Source of the DNA: CAYQVO01 sp964421085
Lineage (GTDB): Bacteria; Bdellovibrionota_C; UBA2361; CAYQVO01
Reading direction: 5' to 3'
NCBI GenBank assembly: GCA_964421085.1
Contig: CAYQVO010000007.1
Location: forward strand, 55,386-119,385
Length of the DNA stretch: 64,000 nt
Of this stretch, positions 7,769 through 15,996 are shown in pieces. The notes beneath the pieces are model-generated. The model saw only the letters and a list, made by a program, of their open reading frames with translations, was not told the origin of the DNA and searched no databases. How positions within the stretch are numbered: the stretch's first letter is position 1; each line of letters begins with the position of its first letter. Both the position numbers and the translations under genes were made by a program.

Positions 7769-8689
7769 TTACCTTGAAACCCGCGCCATCATTCTGAAAA
7801 ATCCCGCTATTAATCCGGCTCCGTATGAAACATGCATAGTAACCAGCGCAAGCGGCACAAGCGCCAGATGCCGGGCAGAGCGCCGCGAGACTGCGGAGAT
7901 GATCCCGGTCAAAACACACAGAACTGCGTACGCCGAATAAAGGAGTGAAAGAACAGGGGGCTTGAAAATGCAGAAGATTACAAGCCCGAGCACAAACAGG
8001 GAAGGTACAAAAAACGCGAGATCTATCGGGCGTGGATTCTGGAAGATATGCTGCGCTCTCCCCGCGCCATATCTGCAGAATTGAAGCGCCAGCTCCCGGA
8101 AACTCTTTCGCCTCGATCTGTAAACGTACATGCCGGGGTTATAATAAAGGTGGTGGCCGGCATCGTTTATACGTTTCAAAAATTCAGGATCCTCGCCGGG
8201 GTGGAGGTTGCCATTAAGACCTGCCATTGCAGCATAGACATCTTTTCGAATCAGGAGGTTGCACAGGGTAAACTCTTCACCGGCGACTCGTCTTGGGCGT
8301 CCGACAGGAACGTGCCTGCACCGCGTCATCATGCTTCCGATAAATGAACCCATGGCATCGCCGATTGCAGTCTCGAGGACGCCGGCTTCGGGGCGCGTCA
8401 GCGCGGGGCCCCCGGTTGCGGCAGTTTCTTTTGATTCATCGAGCGTTGAAAGGCCGATCCTGAGTGTGTCCTCGGGGAGGATACAGTCGTCGTCAAGGAA
8501 ATAGACATATTCACCTTCAGCATCTTTTACGGCAAGATTTCTCTGAACTGACGGGGCTGAACCATGGGGTGTCAGCACTTCAATCTGATCTTTCCATCTC
8601 AGAAGGAGATCGCTGCATGAAAAGACTTCCGGCTGCGCGCCTTCAGTCCGCACAGGGACAATAATGCTTACTCTTCGTTTCTGCGGCAC
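7769..8689 (-). CDS. Family 2 glycosyltransferase with C-terminal membrane segments
   Basis: Protein of 306 residues. It begins with VSIIVPVR, the GT2 first strand, and has YFLDDDCILPEDTL, the Asp-rich motif that binds the nucleotide sugar and metal, and later PGEDPEFLKRINDAGHHLYY, which carries the ED catalytic-base motif. The last 80 residues contain two or three hydrophobic segments (FFVPSLFVLGLVIFCIF and LALVPLALVTMHVSYGAG), so it is probably anchored to the inner membrane. It starts with GTG behind AGGAG and follows gltA by 24 bases on the same strand. Donor and acceptor are unknown; a role in surface glycan synthesis is likely. Confidence 0.87.
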   Translation of the reverse strand: MPQKRRVSIIVPVRTEGAQPEVFSCSDLLLRWKDQIEVLTPHGSAPSVQRNLAVKDAEGEYVYFLDDDCILPEDTLRIGLSTLDESKETAATGGPALTRPEAGVLETAIGDAMGSFIGSMMTRCRHVPVGRPRRVAGEEFTLCNLLIRKDVYAAMAGLNGNLHPGEDPEFLKRINDAGHHLYYNPGMYVYRSRRKSFRELALQFCRYGAGRAQHIFQNPRPIDLAFFVPSLFVLGLVIFCIFKPPVLSLLYSAYAVLCVLTGIISAVSRRSARHLALVPLALVTMHVSYGAGLIAGFFRMMARVSR

Positions 8690-8713
8690 TGCTCCTGTAT
8701 CCTGCTTACGACT

Positions 8714-10036
8714 CTATTTTCGCTCGTCTATCGGCACGTAATGGTTCAAACGGTTGCCGGTGTAAACCTGCCTTGGCCTCGCAATCTTCGGGACGGATTC
8801 GAGAACTTCACGGTAATGGGCGATCCATCCCGGCATTCTTCCAATCGAAAATATGACGGGGAACATGTCAACAGGAATGCCGATTGCCCGCATTACTATG
8901 CCGCTGTAAAAGTCCACATTTGGATACAGTCTGCGTTCCACGAAATACGGGTCGGAGAGCGCTTTTTCTTCGAGTTTTTTCGCAATATCGAGGAGAGGGT
9001 CAGTTATATGAAGCGTATTGAGGAGGTCGTCGCACCGGGCCTTTATGATTCTCGCTCTCGGGTCGTAATGCTTGTACACTCTGTGGCCGAATCCCATCAG
9101 CCGCACGCCTTCCCTGCGATTTTTCACATTTTCGAGAATATTCGATCCGTCATCCCCCGAATCGTGGATTTCCTGCAGCATTTCAAGAACGGCCTGATTC
9201 GCTCCGCCGTGAAGCCGGCCCCAGAGCGCGCATACGCCCGATGAGACGGAAGCAAAAAGATTGGCGCCGCTGGATGCGACCATTCGGACGGTTGATGTCG
9301 AACAGTTCTGCTCATGGTCGGCATGAAGCAGGAAAATCGTGTCCATGGCGTTAATAACTTTCGGGTTTCTATCGAACGGTTTGTGAGGAAGCGAGAACAT
9401 CATATGGAGGAAATTCTCTGAATAACGGAAACTTGGGCTGGGATATTCAATGGGCAGCCCTCGTGATTTTCTGTAACAGAATGCGGCTATCGTCCGGACC
9501 TGCGAAAGAAGGCGGGCGGCCATCGGTTCGAAGTCTTCCCGTTTGTCCGCCTTCTGCAGTTCAGGGTAGTAACAGCTCACCGCGTTAATCATGGCCGACA
9601 GCATGGCCATCGGATGTGCGCCGGAAGGCACGCCCTCGAAATGAAAGCGCATGCTCTCATGAAGGAGTTCGTTATCCGTGAGGAACTGCGAGAAGTGGCT
9701 GAGCTGGGCCTGTGTCGGGAGATGGCCCTGAATGAGCAGGTACGCAGTCTCTACGAACGTGGATTTTTCGGCGAGTTCCTCGATAGGAATGCCGCGGTAG
9801 CGCAGAATTCCCTTTTCCCCATCAATGAACGTGATGGCGCTTTTGCACGACGCAGTATTTACATAGCCGTCATCCAGTGTAATGAAGCCTGTCTCCGAAC
9901 GAAGTGACGATATGTCGAGCGCTTTTTCGCCTTCCGACCCTTCAATCGCCGGCAAATCGAAAGCGCGGCCGTCAATTTGAATCTTTACAGGTTCAATTTT
10001 TTCGATATCGGAAATGCGGCCGTTACCGGTGGTCAT
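8714..10036 (-). CDS. gltA: Citrate synthase
   Basis: Protein of 440 residues, the length of type II Gram-negative citrate synthase, which condenses oxaloacetate and acetyl-CoA at the entry of the TCA cycle. Seen are the N-terminal beta domain (ITFIDGEKGILRYRGIPIEELA), FLLHADHEQNCSTSTVR, LWGRLHGGANQAVLEML with the catalytic His, and FGHRVYKHYDPRAR with the catalytic Asp. The C-terminus (VDFYSGIVMRAIGIP, GWIAHYREV) is also typical. GGGAGGA precedes the ATG. An inverted repeat ATACTG-N5-CAGTAT at 10059-10075 lies in its upstream region and could be a regulatory site. No other TCA gene is adjacent. Confidence 0.97.
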   Translation of the reverse strand: MTTGNGRISDIEKIEPVKIQIDGRAFDLPAIEGSEGEKALDISSLRSETGFITLDDGYVNTASCKSAITFIDGEKGILRYRGIPIEELAEKSTFVETAYLLIQGHLPTQAQLSHFSQFLTDNELLHESMRFHFEGVPSGAHPMAMLSAMINAVSCYYPELQKADKREDFEPMAARLLSQVRTIAAFCYRKSRGLPIEYPSPSFRYSENFLHMMFSLPHKPFDRNPKVINAMDTIFLLHADHEQNCSTSTVRMVASSGANLFASVSSGVCALWGRLHGGANQAVLEMLQEIHDSGDDGSNILENVKNRREGVRLMGFGHRVYKHYDPRARIIKARCDDLLNTLHITDPLLDIAKKLEEKALSDPYFVERRLYPNVDFYSGIVMRAIGIPVDMFPVIFSIGRMPGWIAHYREVLESVPKIARPRQVYTGNRLNHYVPIDERK

Positions 10037-10058
10037 GATTCCTCCCTGGTGCGCTCAA

Positions 10059-10075
10059 ATACTGCTTCCCAGTAT
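10059..10075. promoter_or_regulatory. Inverted repeat upstream of gltA
   Basis: ATACTG (10059-10064) and CAGTAT (10070-10075) form a perfect 6-bp inverted repeat with a 5-base spacer, 23 bases before the gltA start. It could bind a dimeric regulator. No regulator family can be assigned. Confidence 0.25.
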
Positions 10076-10265
10076 ATTGGAAATCTCACGGTTCTCATCA
10101 TTTGTCCACATGTCGAGCGACGGCGCGACATGAAGCCGGGTGAAATGCCGTTTAAATCAATCGTTTAAGTCCGGTCATTCTCCGCGTTGTGGCTGGAGCC
10201 GCGTCATCCGCCGGCGATTGAGAAAGGCAGTAATTTCTGAAATGCGGTCCGCAAAGGAGGAAAAC

Positions 10266-10577
10266 ATGATTCCATCATCTTCAGAAATTGTGCCTGTTCA
10301 TACGTCGTCCGAGGTGAACGAAAGCATAAGAGAGGATCTCCATCGAAGAGCCGGCAAGTGCGTGGGGGCCGGCCCGGCGGAAATCACGCAAGCCCTCGAA
10401 GACCTGGACAGAGAGTGGGATATAGAAAGGGCGATAGAGGCGAACGCTGCGAGCCTTTCCCTGGCAGGAGTTGCGCATTCCGCCCTGCACACAAAAAAGT
10501 GGATGATCCTTCCGGACCTTGTGGCCGGATTTCTTCTGCAGCATGCGATCCAGGGATGGAGACAGGCGATATTCTGA
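10266..10577 (+). CDS. Shortened DUF2892-type protein
   Basis: Protein of 103 residues behind AGGAGG. The second half matches a widespread family: DLDREWDIERAIEANAASLS, then a short hydrophobic region and PDLVAGFLLQHAIQGW. As I recall the family, its members continue for about 30 more residues through a Cys-Pro-Pro turn and an EKYALKALRGDF-like tail. Here the frame ends eight residues after QHAIQGW. A KYAL string occurs in another frame near 10605, which would fit a deletion or frameshift close to the end. Function of the family is unknown; it is probably membrane-associated. It diverges from gltA. Confidence 0.6.
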   Translation: MIPSSSEIVPVHTSSEVNESIREDLHRRAGKCVGAGPAEITQALEDLDREWDIERAIEANAASLSLAGVAHSALHTKKWMILPDLVAGFLLQHAIQGWRQAIF

Positions 10578-10702
10578 ATGCGGTGGCGATTGGGGCGTAA
10601 ATATGCTCTAGTGTTTCACGCGCTTCTCGCTGCCGCGACCCTTCGTCTATGCTCAGGGCAAAGCGAGGCGTGGTTCTCCAGTTCAATGATCGAATTGCGC
10701 TT

Positions 10703-11524
10703 ATGAAATACAAGCTCGCCATCTGCAGCTGGTCGTTGAGACCAAAGTCGCCTGAGGCTCTCTTTGAGTCGCTTTTCCGGATCGGGATAAACCGCATTCA
10801 GCTCGCGTTGAGGCCTGTCTATGAAGGGCGGCCTGAATGGCAGGACATAGCGGGCAAGTGTGAGAAGCGGGGAGTGGAAATAGTCTCGGGTATGTTCGAG
10901 CCTGCGGATGAGGATTATTCCTCTCTCGATTCGATAAAACGTACCGGCGGTCTTGTGCCGGACTCCACCTGGGAGCGGAACCTGTCGCTGATGGAGAAGT
11001 GCGCATGCGCAGCTTCGGACCTGCGTCTCAAGCTTGTGACCTTCCACGCCGGAGTCATCCCGCACCCGGGCAGCGCCGAGTTTGAAAAAATGGCGGAGAG
11101 AGTGCTCACGGCGGCCGGGATTTTCCGGGAACGAGGTATCGCAATCGCTCTCGAAACAGGGCAGGAGACTGCGGAAACAATGAAGGATTTCATGGAGGCT
11201 GTAAGCATCTCAGAGGCCGGAATCAATTTCGATCCTGGGAACATGATTCTTTACGACAAGGGCGACCCGGTCCATGCGCTGGAGATTCTCTTTCCCTATA
11301 TCCGGCAGTGTCACATAAAAGACGCGCAGCGGACCGCTGTCCCCGGCACGTGGGGAGAAGAAGTCGCGGCCGGTGGGGGCGAAGTGGACTGGCGGCGTTT
11401 CTTTTCAGTATTGACGGAAAGGGGCTATGAAGGCGCTCTCAGCATCGAGCGGGAAGCGGGTGCGGACAGGGAAGGAGATATTGCGAAAGCAGTGCAAATG
11501 GTGAAAAGGTTTGTGTCGGTGTGA
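10703..11524 (+). CDS. Sugar phosphate isomerase/epimerase-like TIM barrel
   Basis: Protein of 273 residues from the ATG at 10703 (MKYKLAICSW); an upstream in-frame start would add 18 residues of non-family sequence. It has the xylose-isomerase-like barrel (AP endonuclease 2 superfamily): LAICSWSL, TFHAGVIP, IALETGQE, INFDPGNM, CHIKDAQ, GEVDWRRFF and LSIEREAG. The Glu, Asp, His and Glu at the strand ends are the usual divalent-metal ligands. Members isomerise or epimerise sugars, hydroxypyruvate or inosose. The substrate cannot be told from sequence, and no neighbouring sugar gene helps. Confidence 0.8.
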   Translation: MKYKLAICSWSLRPKSPEALFESLFRIGINRIQLALRPVYEGRPEWQDIAGKCEKRGVEIVSGMFEPADEDYSSLDSIKRTGGLVPDSTWERNLSLMEKCACAASDLRLKLVTFHAGVIPHPGSAEFEKMAERVLTAAGIFRERGIAIALETGQETAETMKDFMEAVSISEAGINFDPGNMILYDKGDPVHALEILFPYIRQCHIKDAQRTAVPGTWGEEVAAGGGEVDWRRFFSVLTERGYEGALSIEREAGADREGDIAKAVQMVKRFVSV

Positions 11525-11566
11525 GGCGGTCGAGGGAGGTGCCGCCCCGCATTTGCAGCCTTACAT

Positions 11567-12523
11567 CTACAGCCTCACATTCAGCAGAATCCGCACGAGA
11601 TGATCCTGAAGATTCTGCAGGCCGTCATTTTCGAAGTAAACCGGAAAATCGAAAACAAGATCCAGCTCGACGCGATCGAAAGCGATCACGGAAAGGGCGG
11701 GACCGACAAAAAGTTCCGTGAGGCCTGAATCGCTGACTTTACTCCCGTTGAGTTCATCATGATCCTTCCATATCCCGCTCACGGCAAACTTCGGAATGAC
11801 GAGAGCATCGCTGGTATCCACAGCGTAAATTCCCAGAGTGCTTCTCCACCTGAGATCATCCGCGAAACGGTAGCCGTGATCGCCTTCGGTTCGCAGAATG
11901 TATTCGACATATCCGTCAAAAAGAAACCTGTCCTGCCGGAAAAGCATCGCAGCTCCAAGCGGAACATCATAAGAACCTGTCCCCAGTGTCATATCAGAGC
12001 CTCTGATTGAACGGTTCAACGGCTGAGGCAGAAGCTCATCCTTCAGACGCGCCGTGTCTCCTGTCGCTAACTTGATTCCTGGAATGAACTGCAGAAGGAA
12101 TTCCTGCTTTCCCTTTGTATATTGGAAGAGACTGACGGGCACATATAACGCGACATCCCCAAGACCTGCCTCCGATGTGTATGAGGCGGTATCGTCAAAA
12201 TCAAGCCATTTGGCATGGTTGTTCACGAAGGGCACTTGAGCTGTCAGTCCGAAATAGCTGTTTACATCCCAGGCTGCGGAAATCTCAGTCACATCCGTTT
12301 TTAGATTTTGAGAAGGGACATTTGAGTCGATTTCGCCGCCACGCCTTGTCTTGGAATAGCCGAACAAGTCCTGACGGATTCCCATGCGCACTGTTTCCGG
12401 AACAAGCTCCCGCGCATTTAACGGGGTATAGACTCCGCAGTTATCACACGCGAAAGCGGGGGCCGCGCAGCTGAAAACAGCCGCAAAAAAAACAAGCCGA
12501 AATTTGAGTAAATAATTATGCAT
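11567..12523 (-). CDS. Outer-membrane beta-barrel protein of unknown function
   Basis: Protein of 318 residues with a signal peptide (FRLVFFAAVFSCAAPAFA) just before a CDNCG pair of cysteines. The mature part has alternating hydrophobic and polar residues in strand-like runs (for example VDLVFDFPVYF near the end) and ends in LVRILLNVRL, like a barrel closing strand. AGGAGA precedes the ATG. It resembles transporter-type barrel proteins (phenol-degradation MetA-like or DUF3187-like), but no family is certain. The CxxC at the mature N-terminus could bind metal or form a disulfide. Confidence 0.6.
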   Translation of the reverse strand: MHNYLLKFRLVFFAAVFSCAAPAFACDNCGVYTPLNARELVPETVRMGIRQDLFGYSKTRRGGEIDSNVPSQNLKTDVTEISAAWDVNSYFGLTAQVPFVNNHAKWLDFDDTASYTSEAGLGDVALYVPVSLFQYTKGKQEFLLQFIPGIKLATGDTARLKDELLPQPLNRSIRGSDMTLGTGSYDVPLGAAMLFRQDRFLFDGYVEYILRTEGDHGYRFADDLRWRSTLGIYAVDTSDALVIPKFAVSGIWKDHDELNGSKVSDSGLTELFVGPALSVIAFDRVELDLVFDFPVYFENDGLQNLQDHLVRILLNVRL

Positions 12524-12583
12524 CTGAGTATTCTCCTGCCGGGAGGATAACCCGGAGGCCGGAAGGACGCTACCTGTTTTGTG

Positions 12584-12604
12584 AAAAAACGCCCGGAAAA
12601 CGGG
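12584..12604 (-). terminator. Weak candidate terminator on the minus strand
   Basis: Read on the minus strand, a CCCG-TTTTC-CGGG hairpin is followed by CG and six T. The stem is only 4 bp, so this is a weak call. It would separate the gap-interrupted gene (12626-13469) from the barrel gene downstream. Confidence 0.3.
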
Positions 12605-12625
12605 GATTCAGAAGCTGCAATTCCA

Positions 12626-13469
12626 TCACTCAATGGTGAATCCAAGCTGTTCCGCTTTCTGCGTTGCCTGCGGCGAAGAGGAATGGGAACTGGAAAAGAT
12701 CATCGTTCCGTCAGCTTTTACATAATAACGGTGGGTACCATCGCTGCCGTATATAACCGCCCTGTTTCCGCTATCAAGCTCACCAGCATCCAATTCTTTC
12801 TCCGCCTTCGCCAGGGTGAACTCACCCTCGCAGCCTGTCCACTGAGATTCATCGAAGTCTCTCATTTCTCTCAGAGCTTCACGTACTCCNNNNNNNNNNA
12901 CGGAGATTCAGGCTGGGTGCGGGGGCCGGGGCAGCAGTCAATGGTTCCCATATTCCCCGGTAATCATCACCCAGCGCAACGAGTCTTGCCGTCTCTGCCG
13001 CATGCGGAGGTTTTCCCTGGATACGGCGCATCCACGCCCGGAAGATCGCCTCTCCAAGCATTTTCTGATCGTCTTTCCCGCCGCTGACAACGTCGAGGGC
13101 CTTTCTCAAAAGCCCGCGCGGATCGAAACTCAGCGACATCCAGCTCCGCTCCGAAACGCTCGCTGCTTCCAGCGTCCTTTGAATCAGAAGCGGCATGAGT
13201 TTCCCCAGCAGCTCGTTGAACGCTGGAGATTCGAGACACTCTACAAATTTTTCCGTCAGCACAAGTATGCCCGCATTCGATTTTGAGATAATTTTTCTTT
13301 TCAGGCTCTGAGCTGCTTGAGTGAGCTTCTCCACATCCACAGGTGCGAGCGAGCGCAGCATCTCGGTCTCGAGAAACATGTCACGAATTTCTTCCGGCAA
13401 TGAGGAGGCGACCGCTCTTAAACGGCAAAAAGCGTTGGATGCACGATTCGATGGCAATTCAAATTTCAC
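12626..13469 (-). CDS. Hypothetical protein interrupted by an assembly gap
   Basis: I join two same-strand open frames on either side of the N run at 12890-12899. The GTG at 13469 is the likely start because GAGGAG lies eight bases before it. The upstream part (about 190 residues) is helical and hydrophilic with no recognised domain (LAPVDVEKLTQAAQSLKRK, then PAPAPSLNLR near the gap). The downstream part (about 88 residues) ends with GTHRYYVKADGTMIFSSSHS. The joined length is about 280 residues. The two parts could be separate genes if the gap hides a stop and start. Function unknown. Confidence 0.5.
12890..12899. other. Assembly gap (10 N)
   Basis: Ten N bases interrupt a hypothetical gene, and the frame changes across them. 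The true length of the gap is unknown. Confidence 0.95.
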
Positions 13470-13622
13470 GATAGACTCTCCTCGAAGCCTCGCTCTCAAC
13501 AGTGATATGGCGTGTATTCCGATCCATGTGCTCCGAGGAGTCGTTTCTCAACACATTCGAAAACAGCGAACGCACTAATCCGGAAGAATTCATTGCAGCC
13601 ACCCCATAATAAGTGCTACTAT

Positions 13623-13883
13623 ATGGTCATGATCAAGTTAAATATCAGTCAAATAAAAGCCTCTATTTCGGACTATGTTCCGGCCCTCCTGAAGGGCAAA
13701 AAGATAATTCTCTGCAGACGCAACGAGCCAATTGCGGAGATTATCGGTCTTGGGCCCACTGCCAGGGAAACAGGAAAGAAGCGGGAAATCGGATTTGCAG
13801 CGGGAAGATTCAAAGTCGACGATTCCTTCTTCGAACCCCTGTCGGACGCCGAACTTGCACTGTTTGAGGGCGGGGAAGAGTGA
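13623..13883 (+). CDS. Type II antitoxin, Phd/YefM family
   Basis: Protein of 86 residues from ATG 13623, or 84 from ATG 13629. The N-terminus has the Phd/YefM DNA-binding fold pattern: IKLNISQIKASISDYVPALLKG, then KIILCRRNEPIAEII. The C-terminus (DDSFFEPLSDAELALFEG) is the typical acidic, Trp/Phe-containing tail that wraps the toxin. It overlaps the PIN toxin gene by four bases (GTGA), the common toxin-antitoxin layout. Phd-type antitoxins usually repress their own promoter together with the toxin. Confidence 0.85.
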   Translation: MVMIKLNISQIKASISDYVPALLKGKKIILCRRNEPIAEIIGLGPTARETGKKREIGFAAGRFKVDDSFFEPLSDAELALFEGGEE

Positions 13884-14269
13884 AATTTCTGCTCGACACC
13901 TGTACGCTTCTCTGGCTGTCGCTTAATTCGAAGAAACTGACTCGGAGAGTCCGGGATATCTGCAGTGACGATGACACAGTTTTGATCTTGAGCACTGTCT
14001 CCTGCTGGGAAATAGTCCACAAAATCCAGGCGGGGAAATTGAAGCTGTCCAATTCAGGCCGGGACTTCCTCAGAGAAGCTGTTGACAGACTGAACCTCGA
14101 TCTTCTGCCGCTCGATTTCGAATCAACCATTCGCCTTTCTTATCTTCCAGTGCTGCACAGAGATCCTTTCGACAGGATGCTCGCTTCGGCTGCAATCGAG
14201 AATGAGCTTCCCATGCTCACACCCGACCTCAAGATCGCCCAGTACGGAGTAAAGACGGTGTGGGATTAG
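13880..14269 (+). CDS. PIN-domain toxin, VapC-like ribonuclease
   Basis: Protein of 129 residues starting with GTG inside the antitoxin stop. The PIN acidic residues are visible: Asp6 in FLLDTCTLLW, Glu in SCWEIVHK, and the Asp pair in LHRDPFDRMLASAA. TPDLKIAQYGV near the end is the standard last strand. The family are Mg-dependent RNases that cut tRNA or rRNA when not bound by the antitoxin. HxDPFDRMLAxQA is the hallmark of PIN toxins paired with Phd-type antitoxins, which fits the preceding gene. Confidence 0.92.
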   Translation: MKFLLDTCTLLWLSLNSKKLTRRVRDICSDDDTVLILSTVSCWEIVHKIQAGKLKLSNSGRDFLREAVDRLNLDLLPLDFESTIRLSYLPVLHRDPFDRMLASAAIENELPMLTPDLKIAQYGVKTVWD

Positions 14270-14568
14270 AGCTGTTCGCAAAATGAATGTCCGGAATCGG
14301 ACTGCACCATAACCCGCAAAGGCCGGCAGCCCCGGCGGACAATCCCTCAATCACATACGCAGCGATCGGCGCCAGTGAGGCTCAGGGTATCGGCGATCCT
14401 TCCATCCCCTGACGGGAACCTGCCGTGGCTTTTGAGCGTGAACAGAGGGAATACGACGGCACCTGGATGCACGCAGAGTTGATGCAGTTGAAAAAACCCG
14501 TGCCCTTGTGAGTTTCAGGTCAGTTCAGAGACGCTTCAACCGGCATTGACCATCGCAATGCACGCCGG
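14270..14568. other. Noncoding stretch with a possible gene fragment
   Basis: About 300 bases without a convincing gene. Near 14425-14512 on the plus strand there is an open stretch reading AFEREQREYDGTWMHAEL and ending PVPL at a TGA, without a start codon or ribosome site. It could be the tail of a lost gene. I see no RNA gene or repeat here. Confidence 0.3.
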
Positions 14569-15129
14569 CTATGCTTCCACGTCCCTTTTCTTCCGGCCTG
14601 GCCTGGACTTTTCGGGAGCTGCGATCGGTTCGTCGTCATAAGAACCACGCCGCCGCCTTGCCCTTTTCCCGCCGCCGGCTTCTTCGTCGCGTTCATCTTC
14701 CCGCGGGATGGGATTCTCCGGCGGCTCGGGCCCGGTTTCCGGAGGTGCGGCCGGTTTCTGCTGCGGCGGGCTTTCCGGGTACATTATTGAGTTCTGATAT
14801 GTCCCGAAGACAGGAGTCCGGGTGAAAGACGGGCTCGCGATGCCGGTGTCTTTCACCGCTGATGATGCCGCGCCGAGATTTGTGAGGGCCGAGGATACCG
14901 CTTTCTGAACAAGATCCGAAACTCCGCTATCGAATCCGGTCTGTCCCACGTTCATGCCGGATGTGATCGAAACAACAGCGGCATCCGAAATTTCGACAGC
15001 CGCAGCCTGATCTGATTCCGAAGCGGCTGTCTCTGCAGTTTTCGGCTTTGACTGCCGGGGGCTGGACTGGTCGGTGCGAAGAACACCATCGCTCGTGAAG
15101 AATCCTTCTCCGGGTGCACTGATGGCCAT
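14569..15129 (-). CDS. Hypothetical protein with Pro-rich, basic C-terminus
   Basis: Protein of 186 residues with GAGGAG seven bases before the ATG, so it is probably translated. There is no signal peptide or membrane segment. Residues 1-110 are Ala/Ser/Val-rich and mildly helical (AVEISDAAVVSITSGMNV, LVQKAVSSALTNLG). From about residue 120 it becomes disordered: PPQQKPAAPPETGPEPPENP, then GGGKRARRRRGSYDDEP and PGRKKRDVEA. The basic stretches could bind nucleic acid, but nothing more can be said. It lies between the toxin gene and a ferritin-like gene. Confidence 0.5.
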   Translation of the reverse strand: MAISAPGEGFFTSDGVLRTDQSSPRQSKPKTAETAASESDQAAAVEISDAAVVSITSGMNVGQTGFDSGVSDLVQKAVSSALTNLGAASSAVKDTGIASPSFTRTPVFGTYQNSIMYPESPPQQKPAAPPETGPEPPENPIPREDERDEEAGGGKRARRRRGSYDDEPIAAPEKSRPGRKKRDVEA

Positions 15130-15212
15130 ATGCAGATCTCCTCGATGTTCCTTTATCGGGAGGAAAGTCGGCAGGACAGCCGGAATCTTTATGTTCTGCG
15201 GCTATTCAGGGA

Positions 15213-15821
15213 TCAAATTCCCCGGTGTGAAGCCATTCCATGCTCCAGATTGGATCTGCTCCAGGCTTCATGGCTCTCCATCAAAATCTCGTCTCTCGCT
15301 GATTCATCGACAGGGAGGCCGCGGGCCGCAAGTTCTCCAATTACGACAGCCGGAACGACATTATTAAGCTCAACCACCAGAGGGGTCATGTCCTTCAAAT
15401 GATGAAGGGCGACGCCTGCCGAAGTGTCCTCATTCAGAGTGCGCGCAGCAGCGTGCAGTATCGTGCTGGCAAGGCAGCACAGCGAAAGAGCGGCATAGTC
15501 GTCCTGGAGCATTTTGGAAACTTTCCCGCTCCGGATCATGCCGTACATTCCGGCTGCATCTCCGGTTATTGAGGAAAGAGCTTCCTTTACCTTCGATGAA
15601 ACCGTGCCCTGGTCGACTCCGAAGTCCTCCTCGAGATGCGCCTTGAGAACATCTGTATGATCCCTCAACACGTCCCTTACCGTCTCGAGCACATTTGCCG
15701 CCTGCGGGTATTTTTTCATATCGTCGTCATCAAGATGTTTTTCTACGGCTTCGAGAGTGTGTGTCTCCGCAGCCAGCTGATTGCTGACGCACTTTATGAG
15801 GATGTCTTCACGCTCGCTCAT
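15213..15821 (-). CDS. All-helical, ferritin-like protein (DUF892/YciE-like)
   Basis: Protein of 202 residues with AGGAGA before the ATG. It is almost entirely predicted helix. The segments AETHTLEAVEKHL, LRDHTDVLKAHLEEDFGVD and HAAARTLNEDTSAGVALHHL carry regularly spaced His, Glu and Asp as in ferritin-like or YciE-type four-helix bundles. YciE-type proteins are linked to stress survival, but metal binding here is only inferred. It shares strand with the preceding hypothetical gene at about 80 bases distance. Confidence 0.5.
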   Translation of the reverse strand: MSEREDILIKCVSNQLAAETHTLEAVEKHLDDDDMKKYPQAANVLETVRDVLRDHTDVLKAHLEEDFGVDQGTVSSKVKEALSSITGDAAGMYGMIRSGKVSKMLQDDYAALSLCCLASTILHAAARTLNEDTSAGVALHHLKDMTPLVVELNNVVPAVVIGELAARGLPVDESARDEILMESHEAWSRSNLEHGMASHRGI

Positions 15822-15996
15822 AATATCTCCTGATAATAAAATATGTTACAGAGTCTCAGAGCGGGGAATCCGGCGCGATGACGTTGATCAGGCGAGGGGA
15901 TTTGAAAAACCGGAAGCTGCACGGGGCGGATCATTCATGCCCGATTCGGAATGCGGATATTGAGACTGTAACGGACCTTTCTTACCGCAGTGAAGT

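Noticed and set aside
8741..9244. A 167-codon plus-strand open frame
   Set aside because: It runs antisense through citrate synthase, which is certain. Its product matches nothing.
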